From: Nitratireductor aestuarii
Lineage (GTDB): Bacteria > Pseudomonadota > Alphaproteobacteria > Rhizobiales > Rhizobiaceae
Direction of reading: 5' to 3'
Assembly (NCBI RefSeq): GCF_014641695.1
Contig: NZ_BMIF01000015.1
Coordinates: 28,259 to 92,258 of the forward strand
Length of the DNA stretch: 64,000 nt
Part shown: piece after piece, positions 40,878 to 49,384 of the stretch
How positions within the stretch are numbered: position 1 is the stretch's first letter
How the letters are laid out: each line of letters begins with the position of its first letter
Program-made: the position numbers and the translations under genes
The notes under the pieces: model-generated
What the model saw: only the letters and a program-made list of their open reading frames with translations
The model's database searches: none
What the model was told of the DNA's origin: nothing

Positions 40878-42194
40878 TCAGGCCTTCGCAATGGCGTGAA
40901 AGAACGTGCCGGTGACGAGCCCGCGCCTTGCACCGGACGGTCCGAGCGCATCGCCTTGCCCGTCGAACAGTTCGGCCAGCGGCTGGTCGGTTCCGGTCGA
41001 GATGACGCGCGAATAATGGAACTCGTGGCCGCGCACCGTCTCGCCTGCGCGCCCGATGGGGCTATCGGCAAGCAGCCTTGCCTGCCGATAGCCGAGATTG
41101 ATGCGTCGCCTGGCATAGCTGGTGGCATGGCTAAGCAAGCCCGTCATGCGATGCGCTGTACCCTCGGCATCTTCCAGCGTTTCGCCGAGAACCATGAACC
41201 CGCCGCACTCGCCATGGACCGGCCTGGACGCGGCGAAGCGCGCAAGTCCGTCGCGGAAATGGTCAGCGGCGGCGATACGCCCGGCATGGAGCTCGGGATA
41301 TCCTCCCGGCAGCCAGCACGCATCGCAACCGGCGTCTGGCGCCTCATCGGCGAGCGGCGAGAACGGGATCAGCGCGCAGCCAGCCTCGCGCCAGTGCTGC
41401 TCCACATGCGGATAGACGAAGGAAAATGCTGCATCACGTGCAATCGCAATGCGTTGGCCTGGCGGCGGCAGTGCGGAAGCGGCACCATCTCCGGTCTCAG
41501 CGGCCAACGGCCGAGCCATTTCGGCAACCGCATCGAGGTCGATGGCACGTTCCATCGTGTCTGCAAGGCGTTCGATAAAGGCTTCGAGCGCTTCGTGCTC
41601 GCTTGCCTGAACAAGGCCCAGATGACGCTCGGGAAGCGCCATGTCGGGATTGCGGTAGACTGCGCCCATCACCGGAATGCCAAGCTGTTTGATTGCCGCG
41701 CGCGCCATTCTTTCGTGTCGTTCGCTTGCGACCTGATTGAGCACGATGCCGCCGATCCGCACGTCAGGATCGAAGGTTGCAAAGCCCTTGGCGATGGCTG
41801 CCGCCGTTTGCGACTGGCCGGAAATGTCGAGTACCAGAAGCACAGGCAAGCCGAAGGTTCGGGCGAGATCGGAGGCCGCACCGGAGCGGCCTGCTTCGCT
41901 CAGAATACCGTCGAACAGCCCCATGGCGCTTTCAACGATCACCAGATCGGCATTTTTGGCTTGCCGTGCGGCAAGGTCTGCCAGAAGCGCTGGCGGCATC
42001 GCCCAACTGTCGAGATTGACGCCGGGCGCACCGGTCGCTGCGGCATGAAAGCCCGGATCGATGTAGTCCGGGCCGGATTTCGCACCGCGCACAGCCAGAC
42101 CTTTTCGCGCAAAGGCGCGCAGAAGCCCGATCGTCACGCTGGTCTTGCCCGAGCCCGAGCGGGCTGCACCGACGATGAAGCCGCGCGCGCTCAT
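40878..42194 (-). CDS. cobB: Cobyrinate / hydrogenobyrinate a,c-diamide synthase CobB
   Basis: A 438-residue glutamine-dependent amidase. N-terminal dethiobiotin-synthetase-like ATPase: FIVGAARSGSGKTSVTIGLLR with VRGAKSGPDYIDPGFHAAAT and VESAMGLFDG; C-terminal glutaminase domain with catalytic Cys in ARFAASRPVHGECGGFMVLG. Start overlaps the cobA stop (ATGA). In the aerobic pathway it amidates hydrogenobyrinate before cobalt insertion by CobN. Confidence 0.93.
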   Translation of the reverse strand: MSARGFIVGAARSGSGKTSVTIGLLRAFARKGLAVRGAKSGPDYIDPGFHAAATGAPGVNLDSWAMPPALLADLAARQAKNADLVIVESAMGLFDGILSEAGRSGAASDLARTFGLPVLLVLDISGQSQTAAAIAKGFATFDPDVRIGGIVLNQVASERHERMARAAIKQLGIPVMGAVYRNPDMALPERHLGLVQASEHEALEAFIERLADTMERAIDLDAVAEMARPLAAETGDGAASALPPPGQRIAIARDAAFSFVYPHVEQHWREAGCALIPFSPLADEAPDAGCDACWLPGGYPELHAGRIAAADHFRDGLARFAASRPVHGECGGFMVLGETLEDAEGTAHRMTGLLSHATSYARRRINLGYRQARLLADSPIGRAGETVRGHEFHYSRVISTGTDQPLAELFDGQGDALGPSGARRGLVTGTFFHAIAKA

Positions 42195-42994
42195 GACGCC
42201 TCCCCCAGTTGGAGAATGCTGGCGAGTTCCGCGCGCCTGGCGACGATCTCACCGACCACGATCAGCGCCGGGGCAGCCACGCGCTCGACTTCCGCGCGGG
42301 CGACGATGCTGCCGAGATCGGCAACCAGGACCCGTTCGTCGGCGGTGCTGGCCGCAACGAGGATCGCGGCCGGCGTCTCGCTCGCAAGGCCACCGGATAT
42401 CAACGCGGCGACGATGGTGGGCAGGTTTCGCAAACCCATATAGATCACCATCGGCTGGCCGGTTTGTGCGAGTGCGCGCCAGTCGAGATCGTCATCGCTT
42501 CCCGCCGCATGGCCGGTGGCGAGGATGATCGCCTTGTTGACGCCGCGCATGGTGGCGGGAATGCTCGCTTGGGAAAGCGCACCCAGGCCCGAGGTGATGC
42601 CGGGAAGAAAGCGGAACGGAACGCCGACGCGGGCCAGCGCAAAGGCTTCCTCGCCGCCACGCCCGAATATGTTGGGGTCTCCGCCCTTCAGGCGCAGGAC
42701 GCGTTTTCCCTGGCGGGCGAGCTTGATGATCAGGGCGTTGATCGCCTCCTGGCTCACCGAGGGCTGGCCAGCCCTCTTGCCGACGAAATGGCGTTCGCCG
42801 CTGCCTGCCTCCAGCACGGCGGGATCTACCAGCGCATCGTAGACGATCGCATCCGCTGCGCCGAGCGCGGCTATGACGGCAAGGGTCAGGCAGCCGAGAC
42901 CGCCCGGTCCCGCACCGGCGAGCCAGACATGGCCGGGTTCGAAGGTCTCGCCCTCGAAGTCGAGGCGCCCGATGATATCGGTCAGTTGCGTCAT
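42191..42994 (-). CDS. cobA: Uroporphyrinogen-III C-methyltransferase CobA
   Basis: A 267-residue SAM methyltransferase: [57 protein letters not shown] (GGDPxxFGRG) and [20 protein letters not shown]. It makes precorrin-2 from uroporphyrinogen III. The ATG overlaps the cobM stop. No CysG-type dehydrogenase domain is fused, so this is the cobalamin-dedicated form. The N-terminal 15 residues are extra compared with short homologues. Confidence 0.92.
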   Translation of the reverse strand: MTQLTDIIGRLDFEGETFEPGHVWLAGAGPGGLGCLTLAVIAALGAADAIVYDALVDPAVLEAGSGERHFVGKRAGQPSVSQEAINALIIKLARQGKRVLRLKGGDPNIFGRGGEEAFALARVGVPFRFLPGITSGLGALSQASIPATMRGVNKAIILATGHAAGSDDDLDWRALAQTGQPMVIYMGLRNLPTIVAALISGGLASETPAAILVAASTADERVLVADLGSIVARAEVERVAAPALIVVGEIVARRAELASILQLGEAS

Positions 42995-43752
42995 TCTCCG
43001 CGTCCTCGGAACCGGCGTTGATATGTGGGATCATAAAGCGCGCTTTCGCGGGCGAGCTCCGCGCTGAGGCCACGACCCACAAACACGATCGCAGTGCGCT
43101 CGATGGGTGTGGCGGCGATCATGCCCTCGATCGTTCCAAGCGTGCCGCGCAGCACGCATTCGTCCGGCCAGGACGCGCGCGCGACGATGGCAACAGGGCA
43201 ATCCGCACCGTAGAGTGGCGTCAGTTCGGTAACGATGCGGTCCAGAGCATGAACGGCGAGATGGATGGCAAGCGTAGCGCCGGTTGCGCCGAAGCCCGAC
43301 AGCGTTTCGCGTTCCGGCATTTTCGAAGCGCGGCCGGAAACGCGCGTCAGCACGAGGCTTTGCGCCACTTCGGGGATCGTCAGTTCGCGCCCGAGCGTTG
43401 CGGCGGCGGCGGCGAAAGCGGGCACGCCGGGCGTCAGCGTATAGGGAATGCCGATCCGGTCGAGCCGCCGCATCTGCTCGGCCACCGCGCTCCATACGGA
43501 AAGATCGCCGGAGTGCAGCCGCGCAACGTCGAGGCCTTGCTCATGGGCAAGACGATATTCGGCTTCGATTTCGTCAAGCGAGAGTGGCGCGGTATCGACG
43601 ATACGAGCGCCCGTGGGGCAGTAGTCAAGCAGTTCGGCCGGCACGATCGACCCGGCATAGAGGCAGACGGGGCAGCGCGCAATTAAGTCGCGCCCTCGCA
43701 CGGTGATGAGGTCGGCTGCCCCGGGGCCGGCTCCGATGAAATGAACGGTCAT
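42991..43752 (-). CDS. cobM: Precorrin-4 C11-methyltransferase CobM
   Basis: A 253-residue methyltransferase from ATG 43752 ([20 protein letters not shown]), overlapping the cobE stop as ATGA. Motifs include [39 protein letters not shown], and [22 protein letters not shown]; ending with [15 protein letters not shown]. It methylates C-11 of precorrin-4. Confidence 0.93.
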   Translation of the reverse strand: MTVHFIGAGPGAADLITVRGRDLIARCPVCLYAGSIVPAELLDYCPTGARIVDTAPLSLDEIEAEYRLAHEQGLDVARLHSGDLSVWSAVAEQMRRLDRIGIPYTLTPGVPAFAAAAATLGRELTIPEVAQSLVLTRVSGRASKMPERETLSGFGATGATLAIHLAVHALDRIVTELTPLYGADCPVAIVARASWPDECVLRGTLGTIEGMIAATPIERTAIVFVGRGLSAELARESALYDPTYQRRFRGRGE

Positions 43753-44129
43753 GAACCCTCTTTGCAAATGGCTATGGCACAAGTGACGTTTCCGATGACG
43801 AGCCGAGGCCCGAGAAGAATTCCATTGCGGCCCACTGCGGCGATTGCTGCCGCTTCGCTTGCGCAGGCGAGGCCCGTCGCATCGAGCGAGGCCGACGAAT
43901 GCGTCAGCGTTTCGGCCTGCTGGAGGTCTTCTGCCGACGGAACGGTGAGCGGCAGGCTCAGCAGGCGCGCAGCCTCTTGCAACGCAGGCTCTTGCGCCCG
44001 GATCGGGATCGTTGCCAATGCGCCGAGCGCCGAGCCCACCAGCCCGTGTTCAGCCAATGCAGCGGTGAGTGCAGCGAGCACTTCGTGAACCGGCACGCCG
44101 GAGCGGCATCCCAGACCTGCGACCTTCAT
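43749..44129 (-). CDS. cobE: Cobalamin biosynthesis protein CobE
   Basis: A 126-residue CobE/CbiG-C-terminal-like protein from ATG 44129: [57 protein letters not shown] and the end segment [15 protein letters not shown]. The ATG overlaps the cobL stop; open frame to 44174 lies within cobL. Biochemical role in the aerobic pathway is not firmly known. Confidence 0.88.
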   Translation of the reverse strand: MKVAGLGCRSGVPVHEVLAALTAALAEHGLVGSALGALATIPIRAQEPALQEAARLLSLPLTVPSAEDLQQAETLTHSSASLDATGLACASEAAAIAAVGRNGILLGPRLVIGNVTCAIAICKEGS

Positions 44130-45367
44130 GGCTTCACCCAGGCCCATTGCGTGACCGGCATAGCGGGACGCCATCCGCTCATAGTGCCGACGGGTTCCGC
44201 ACTGGCGATGGAAATGCGGGTAAGACGTCCGCCGAGCCTCCCATGAAGGCCGAGAAGCATGGCCTCCATCTCCAGCGTCACGGCATTGGCGACAAGCCGC
44301 CCGCCCGGACGCAGGGCTTCCAGGGCGAAATCAACGATTCCGTCGCGGCTTCCTCCGCCGCCGATGAAGATCGCGTCCGGCATCTGCAATCCTTCGCAGG
44401 CGCCGGGTGCCGCTCCCTCCACGATGCGCAGGGAGGGAATGCCGAAGCGTGCAGCATTCTCGCGGATGCGGGCGATGCGCGCCGCATTCCTTTCAATGGC
44501 GATGGCGCGCATGGAGGGATGCGACAGCATCCACTCGATGGCGATGGAGCCGGAGCCCGCGCCGATGTCCCACAGCAATTCGCCACGCCTGGGTGCCAGC
44601 GCAGAAAGCGTTACGGCACGGATTTCACGCTTGGTGATCTGCCCGTCATGCAAAAACAGCGCGTCGTCCAGTCCGAAGCCCAGCGGCAGGATACGCGCGT
44701 CGGGGGCGACACGCACGTCGACCGTGACGACGTTCAGCTCGCCGAAGCGTTGGCTCGCCAGCTCGCTGGCCGCACAGGCTACCACCTGCTCGTTCCCGCC
44801 GCCCAGCGATTCCAGCACGTTGATATGCGAGTTGGCGAAGCCGTCAGCGACAAGCAATCGTGCGATGGAGGCAGGCGAGGAGCCATCGGACGTGAGGGCA
44901 ATGATGCGCCTGCCGGGGTGCAGGAGCGGACGGATACGCTCTATCGGCTGACCGTGAAGCGAAATCGTTTCCACTTCATTCAGAGCCCAGCCAAGGCGGG
45001 CAGCGGCGAGGCTGAAGGTGGAAGGCGCCGGAAGCACGATCATCTCGGACGGATCGACATGGCGAGCAAGCGTCGTGCCCACACCGAAATGAAACGGATC
45101 GCCAGAAGCAAGCACGCAGACCTTGAGGCCGCGCTCGGCCAGCACGGCTTTCATCGCGGTATCGAAGGGAGACGGCCATGGCACGGCCCTGCCGGTGATT
45201 GTGCTCGCGGCGTGATGCAGATGCCGGTGCCCGCCGAAGACCACGTCGGCTTCGGCGATAAGCCGGCATGCGGTTTCGCCGAGACCAGACAGGCCATCCT
45301 CGCCGATGCCGACGACGGCAAGCCATTTCTTCGTTGAAAAGCCAGCGTGGCTGTCGCTAGAAACCAT
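44126..45367 (-). CDS. cobL: Precorrin-6B methylase/decarboxylase CobL (CbiE-CbiT)
   Basis: A 413-residue bifunctional protein from ATG 45367 (MVSSDSHAGFSTKKWLAVVG); the frame continues upstream within cobK antisense but is not CobL-like. N-terminal CbiE-type domain: VVGIGEDGLSGLGETACRLI, VCVLASGDPFHFGVGTTLA. C-terminal CbiT-type domain: GQITKREIRAVTLSALAPRR, LLWDIGAGSGSIAIEWML, DAIFIGGGGSRDG. It methylates C-5 and C-15 and removes the acetate side chain. Its start codon is 1 nt from the divergent cobK start. Confidence 0.93.
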   Translation of the reverse strand: MVSSDSHAGFSTKKWLAVVGIGEDGLSGLGETACRLIAEADVVFGGHRHLHHAASTITGRAVPWPSPFDTAMKAVLAERGLKVCVLASGDPFHFGVGTTLARHVDPSEMIVLPAPSTFSLAAARLGWALNEVETISLHGQPIERIRPLLHPGRRIIALTSDGSSPASIARLLVADGFANSHINVLESLGGGNEQVVACAASELASQRFGELNVVTVDVRVAPDARILPLGFGLDDALFLHDGQITKREIRAVTLSALAPRRGELLWDIGAGSGSIAIEWMLSHPSMRAIAIERNAARIARIRENAARFGIPSLRIVEGAAPGACEGLQMPDAIFIGGGGSRDGIVDFALEALRPGGRLVANAVTLEMEAMLLGLHGRLGGRLTRISIASAEPVGTMSGWRPAMPVTQWAWVKP

Positions 45368-45368
45368 A

Positions 45369-46139
45369 ATGACCTGCAACATCCTGATTCTCGGCGGTAC
45401 GGCGGATGCGCGCCAATTGGCAGAGCAGCTTGCCGACATGCCGGGCCTTTCCACGACCGTATCGCTTGCCGGGCGAACGGCCCGTCCCCGCCAATTGCCG
45501 GGGCAGGTGCGGGTAGGGGGCTTCGGCGGCGCTGAAGGGCTCGCACGATATCTCGTAGAACATCGCATCGACATTCTGGTGGATGCGACACATCCATTCG
45601 CCGCAGGGATCTCGACCAATGCGGTTGCAGCCGCCGAGCGCGCGAGCGTTCCTCTTGTCACCCTGACACGACCCCAGTGGGAGCGGGTGGCTGGCGATCG
45701 CTGGCTGGACGCGCGCGGTGTCGCCCATGCGGCAAGCTTGCTTGGCAGCGAACCTTCGACGGTGTTCCTCGCCATCGGCCGGCAGGAGGTCGCGCCTTTC
45801 ACGGATTATGCCCGGCATCGCTACATCGTTCGCAGCGTCGATCCGGTTCCGGCGGACGAATTGCCCTCCGGCTCGACGGTCATTCTCGATCGCGGCCCGT
45901 TCGACATGGAAGCTGAAAAGCGCCTGTTCGAAACCCATGGCGTTGATGTCGTCGTTTCCAAAAACTCCGGCGGTTCGGCGACCTACGGCAAGATCGCCGC
46001 CGCGCGTGCGCTTCAACTGCCGGTCGTCATGATCGCGCGTCCACCCCACATTTCGTTGGGCAAACCGGCCGTAAATGTCGAGGCTGCCATGCTGCGTATT
46101 CGTCATCTTGCCGGGCTCCCGATCGAGCGGGGCGAATAG
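45369..46139 (+). CDS. cobK: Precorrin-6A reductase CobK
   Basis: A 256-residue NAD(P)H-dependent reductase from ATG 45369: NILILGGTADARQLAEQLAD, a VRVGGFGGAEGLARYLVEH segment, DATHPFAAGISTNAVAAAE, LDRGPFDMEAEKRLFETHGVD and VVSKNSGGSATYGKIAAARAL. It is the only cob gene on the plus strand within the minus-strand run. Its start is 1 nt from cobL's start and its 3' end overlaps cobJ by 37 nt. Its promoter must therefore lie inside cobL; no clear Shine-Dalgarno is seen. Confidence 0.93.
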   Translation: MTCNILILGGTADARQLAEQLADMPGLSTTVSLAGRTARPRQLPGQVRVGGFGGAEGLARYLVEHRIDILVDATHPFAAGISTNAVAAAERASVPLVTLTRPQWERVAGDRWLDARGVAHAASLLGSEPSTVFLAIGRQEVAPFTDYARHRYIVRSVDPVPADELPSGSTVILDRGPFDMEAEKRLFETHGVDVVVSKNSGGSATYGKIAAARALQLPVVMIARPPHISLGKPAVNVEAAMLRIRHLAGLPIERGE

Positions 46140-46867
46140 ACAAGCGGCACATGCCCTTCGCGTTCGATGATGCGCGTTTCGGCCGATCCGATGATCACAC
46201 AGGTCGCCATGTCGGCCATCGCGGCCTGAGCTTCGCGGAGAGGCGCGACCAGCATCTGCTCGTCCGGCCTGCCTGCGGCGCGGCCGAACATGATCGGAGT
46301 GGCCGGTGGCAGAAGCTTGGCAACGATTTCGAAGGCGCGGCCCAGTTGCCAGGGCCGTGCGCGGCTAATCGGATTATAGAGCGCGATGACGAAGCCCGCC
46401 GTCACAGCCGCTTTCAATCGCGCCTCAATGACATCCCACGGCTTCAGATTATCGGACAGCGACATGGCGCAAAAATCATGGCCGAGTGGCGCGCCGAGCC
46501 GGGCGGCAACGGCAAGCATGGCCGTAATGCCCGGCACGATCTCGATGTTGATGCTGCGCCATTCCGGCCTGCCATGCTGCACCGCCTCGCAGACCGCCGC
46601 TGCCATGGCGAACACGCCGGGATCGCCGCCGGAGACGACCGCGACAGTCCGGCCCGTGAGCGCGAGGTCGAGAGCTGCACTCGCACGCGCGAGTTCCTCG
46701 CGATTGTCGGAGGCGTGCCGCGTCTGGTCCTCGCGGAGGTTAAGGCGGTCGAGATAGGGCTTGTAGCCGAAGAAGTCGCTTGCCTCGCTAATGGCGGCCA
46801 GTGCCTGCGGCGTGGTCTGATCCGGATTCCCGGGGCCTGTTCCGATGACGAACAGCTTGCCGCTCAT
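46103..46867 (-). CDS. cobJ: Precorrin-3B C17-methyltransferase CobJ
   Basis: A 254-residue methyltransferase: LFVIGTGPGNPDQTTPQALA, DFFGYKPYLDRLNLREDQ, RTVAVVSGGDPGVFAMAAAV, IEIVPGITAMLAVAARLGAP and IALYNPISRARPWQLGRAFE. It catalyses ring contraction with C-17 methylation. Start overlaps the cobI stop (ATGA); tail overlaps convergent cobK. Confidence 0.93.
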   Translation of the reverse strand: MSGKLFVIGTGPGNPDQTTPQALAAISEASDFFGYKPYLDRLNLREDQTRHASDNREELARASAALDLALTGRTVAVVSGGDPGVFAMAAAVCEAVQHGRPEWRSINIEIVPGITAMLAVAARLGAPLGHDFCAMSLSDNLKPWDVIEARLKAAVTAGFVIALYNPISRARPWQLGRAFEIVAKLLPPATPIMFGRAAGRPDEQMLVAPLREAQAAMADMATCVIIGSAETRIIEREGHVPLVYSPRSIGSPAR

Positions 46868-47589
46868 GGCCGCGACCTCCAGCCGGGAACGAGCACAAGG
46901 GAGAAATACGGTGCGCGATCATCCGTTTTTTCGGCAAGCGGCATGGCCCGGCCGCCATCCATCGTCCCGCGCTCGACATAGATCGCAGTGTCGAGCTTTC
47001 CGGCCAAGGTGAGCGCGGCGCGGATTTTCGGCAGGTTGCGGCCGACTTTCATGATCACCGCGGCGTCTGCTGCGCGCAGGCGTTTGGCAAGATCGTCCTC
47101 GTCCAGCGTTCCGGGCAGAACGGAGAGCACGTCGTCGCCCTGCACCAGGGGCAGGCCGGCTTGCGACCAGCAGCCAGACATCGCGGTAATGCCGGGAATG
47201 ACGTCCGTAGGATAACGATTGGCCAACCGCACATGCAGGTGCATGTAGGACCCATAGAAGAGCGGATCGCCTTCGGACAGCACCGCAACTGTCCGGTTCT
47301 CGTCGAGCAGGCGGGCAATGGCAAGTGCCGAGGCGTCATAGAAACCGGTAATGGCGGAAGTATAATAGCGGTGCTTGCGATGGATCTCAGTCGTTACCGG
47401 ATAGAGCAGCGGAAACTCGGCTGCGCCGCGCGTCAGATGCGTGGCGACGACGCGTCGGGCATTGCTCTCATTGCCAGCCTTGGCGAAATAGGCCACAACA
47501 TCGGCCTCGTTCAGTGCGCGCACCGCCTTGAGGGTCAGGAGTTCGGGGTCGCCGGGGCCTGTGCCGACGCCGATCAGTCGCCCGCTCAA
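46864..47589 (-). CDS. cobI: Precorrin-2 C20-methyltransferase CobI
   Basis: A 241-residue methyltransferase: LIGVGTGPGDPELLTLKAVR, VVAYFAKAGNESNARRVVAT, VAVLSEGDPLFYGSYMHLH, DVIPGITAMSGCWSQAGLPL, AVIMKVGRNLPKIRAAL. ATG overlaps the cobH stop (ATGA). Confidence 0.93.
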   Translation of the reverse strand: MSGRLIGVGTGPGDPELLTLKAVRALNEADVVAYFAKAGNESNARRVVATHLTRGAAEFPLLYPVTTEIHRKHRYYTSAITGFYDASALAIARLLDENRTVAVLSEGDPLFYGSYMHLHVRLANRYPTDVIPGITAMSGCWSQAGLPLVQGDDVLSVLPGTLDEDDLAKRLRAADAAVIMKVGRNLPKIRAALTLAGKLDTAIYVERGTMDGGRAMPLAEKTDDRAPYFSLVLVPGWRSRP

Positions 47590-48218
47590 AGTCCGGCCCT
47601 CGCCAATGCGTTGACGGCTGCTGCCGTCATGGCGCTGCCGCCGAGCCGCCCGCGCACGATGGCAAAGGGGATTCCGAGATCCGAGGCGGCGAGGGCGTCC
47701 TTCGATTCAGCCGCGCCGACGAAGCCCACTGGCATGCCGATGATGGCAGCGGGGCGAGGGGCACCGTCACCTAGCATATCGAGCAGGTGAAAAAGCGCGG
47801 TCGGTGCATTGCCAATAGCCACAATGGCACCTTCGAGCCTGTCGCGCCAGAGTTCCAGCGCTGCTGCCGAGCGGGTGTTGCCGAGTGTCACGGCAAGGTC
47901 GGGCGTGCGTGGATCACGCAGGGTGCAGATGACGTCGTTCCGCGCAGGCAGGCGAGCTTGCGTCACGCCACGCGCAACCATCTCTGCGTCGCAGAGGATC
48001 GGTGCTCCAGCCTTCAGGGCGGCTCGGCCTGCTTCGACGAAATCGCGCGAAAAGACGAAATGGCGGCTCGCTTCAACCAGCCCGCAGGCGTGGATCATGC
48101 GCACGGCGATGTCCGCCTCGGCCTTCGAAAAAACCGACAGATCGGCCTCGGCGCGGATGATCGCGAAGGAGCGCTCGTAGATCGCGGTTCCGTCCTTGAT
48201 GTAGTCTTGAGTGGTCAT
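47586..48218 (-). CDS. cobH: Precorrin-8X methylmutase CobH
   Basis: A 210-residue protein from ATG 48218: YIKDGTAIYERSFAIIRAEA, VRMIHACGLVEASRHFVFSR (catalytic His region), AGAPILCDAEMVARGVTQAR, GNAPTALFHLLDMLGDG, PAAIIGMPVGFVGAAESKDA. The open frame to 48743 is a cobG shadow. Start overlaps the cobG stop. It moves the methyl group from C-11 to C-12, giving hydrogenobyrinate. Confidence 0.93.
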   Translation of the reverse strand: MTTQDYIKDGTAIYERSFAIIRAEADLSVFSKAEADIAVRMIHACGLVEASRHFVFSRDFVEAGRAALKAGAPILCDAEMVARGVTQARLPARNDVICTLRDPRTPDLAVTLGNTRSAAALELWRDRLEGAIVAIGNAPTALFHLLDMLGDGAPRPAAIIGMPVGFVGAAESKDALAASDLGIPFAIVRGRLGGSAMTAAAVNALARAGL

Positions 48219-49384
48219 GCGGATTCCCGTTGAACGAAATAGCGATTGCCGAGCGCGATGAGCGCGGCGCGCAAATCCGGCGGGGCCTCGCCTTCGAGAA
48301 CACAGCCATTGGGCGTTCCCGTAAGCGTGACAGCCGGTGCGGACGGGCGGGCACAGCCCTTGGCGCAGCCGGAAAGATGCACGAGGTGGCGCGGCTTGAT
48401 ATGCGATGCGAGTTCGGCTGCAAGCGAGCGCGTGGCAACCCAGGCCGAGCGGCACGCCGGTGCCCCCGCGCAAGCAACGATGGAAAGGCGCCGATCGTCC
48501 GCCCGCGTGACAAAGCCGAGGCGCGCGACAAGACTGTCGAAAGTCGCTTCCTGTTCTTTCGCAAGGCCTGTGACGATCAACCCGCCACCCGGCGCGAGCC
48601 GGATTGCCGCAGTTTGGTTCAGCGCGCGCGCAAATTTGCAAAGTCCTGTGCTGTCGATCTGGCCGAAAGCCAAGGCGAAACCGCGTGCCGAAGATCCGTC
48701 CTTGAGCGGGAATATCCCGACCGGCGAGGGTTGGTTGGAGCAAAGTGGTGTGGAGGAAAGAAGATGTTCAACGGGGAGATCGCGTGCTCGTGCCGTGCGG
48801 CTACGCTCCGCCAGTTGCTGCAAGATGTTCAGTGTGGTGTCTACGACCTTGGTCGCATCCAGCACGGCCAGCACCCGCGCGGTCGCGGCGTTGCCGCCGA
48901 TGGCGACCTGCCAGCCGTCGTGAACAGCGGTCAGCTTCACGTCGGCGAGCAGCGCTCCGAGATGCAGGCGGCCGCCGCCGTCGACTGTTACGGTAACCTT
49001 TGGGCCCAGCAGAGCCGACAGCGGCGTGGCGCGGGCGCGTATTTCTGCGGCCAGAGGTCGAGGATCGGCGATCTCCTGCGCATCGATCCCGCCCAGCGGA
49101 CCGGTTTCGACTGGAACGCCTGACGTAACGGAAATATCGAGCGTCGAAATTTCGTCGGCAAAAGGTTCAGTCGATTCAGACGACAGGCCACGAATTTGCA
49201 GATTGCCGCGTCGCGTTACTTCCAGCAATCCGCTGCCATGGCGCTGCGCGGCCTCCGCAATGCCCGCAAGCTGGCGGGGCGAAAGCTGGCCGGAAGCCGG
49301 AGCAAGTCGCACCAGCAGCCCGTCGCCGGTTTCCATGGGTGCCGAAATGGAAGGGCACGCGCCCCGACGCAAAGAGGCAGTCAT
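48215..49384 (-). CDS. cobG: Precorrin-3B synthase CobG
   Basis: A 389-residue nitrite/sulfite-reductase-like protein: a ferredoxin-like half-domain (LSPRQLAGIAEAAQRHGSGL; RGNLQIRGL) and Fe4S4 ligands in CAGAPACRSAW and SGCAKGCARPS. This O2-dependent enzyme marks the aerobic pathway. Start overlaps the cobN stop (ATGA). Confidence 0.92.
   Translation of the reverse strand: MTASLRRGACPSISAPMETGDGLLVRLAPASGQLSPRQLAGIAEAAQRHGSGLLEVTRRGNLQIRGLSSESTEPFADEISTLDISVTSGVPVETGPLGGIDAQEIADPRPLAAEIRARATPLSALLGPKVTVTVDGGGRLHLGALLADVKLTAVHDGWQVAIGGNAATARVLAVLDATKVVDTTLNILQQLAERSRTARARDLPVEHLLSSTPLCSNQPSPVGIFPLKDGSSARGFALAFGQIDSTGLCKFARALNQTAAIRLAPGGGLIVTGLAKEQEATFDSLVARLGFVTRADDRRLSIVACAGAPACRSAWVATRSLAAELASHIKPRHLVHLSGCAKGCARPSAPAVTLTGTPNGCVLEGEAPPDLRAALIALGNRYFVQRESA

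Noticed and set aside
40692..42443. Long plus-strand open frame (583 codons) opposite cobS/cobB/cobA
   Set aside because: Antisense to well-conserved cob genes; composition is that of a shadow frame.
44069..45337. Plus-strand open frame (422 codons) opposite cobL
   Set aside because: Antisense shadow of cobL.
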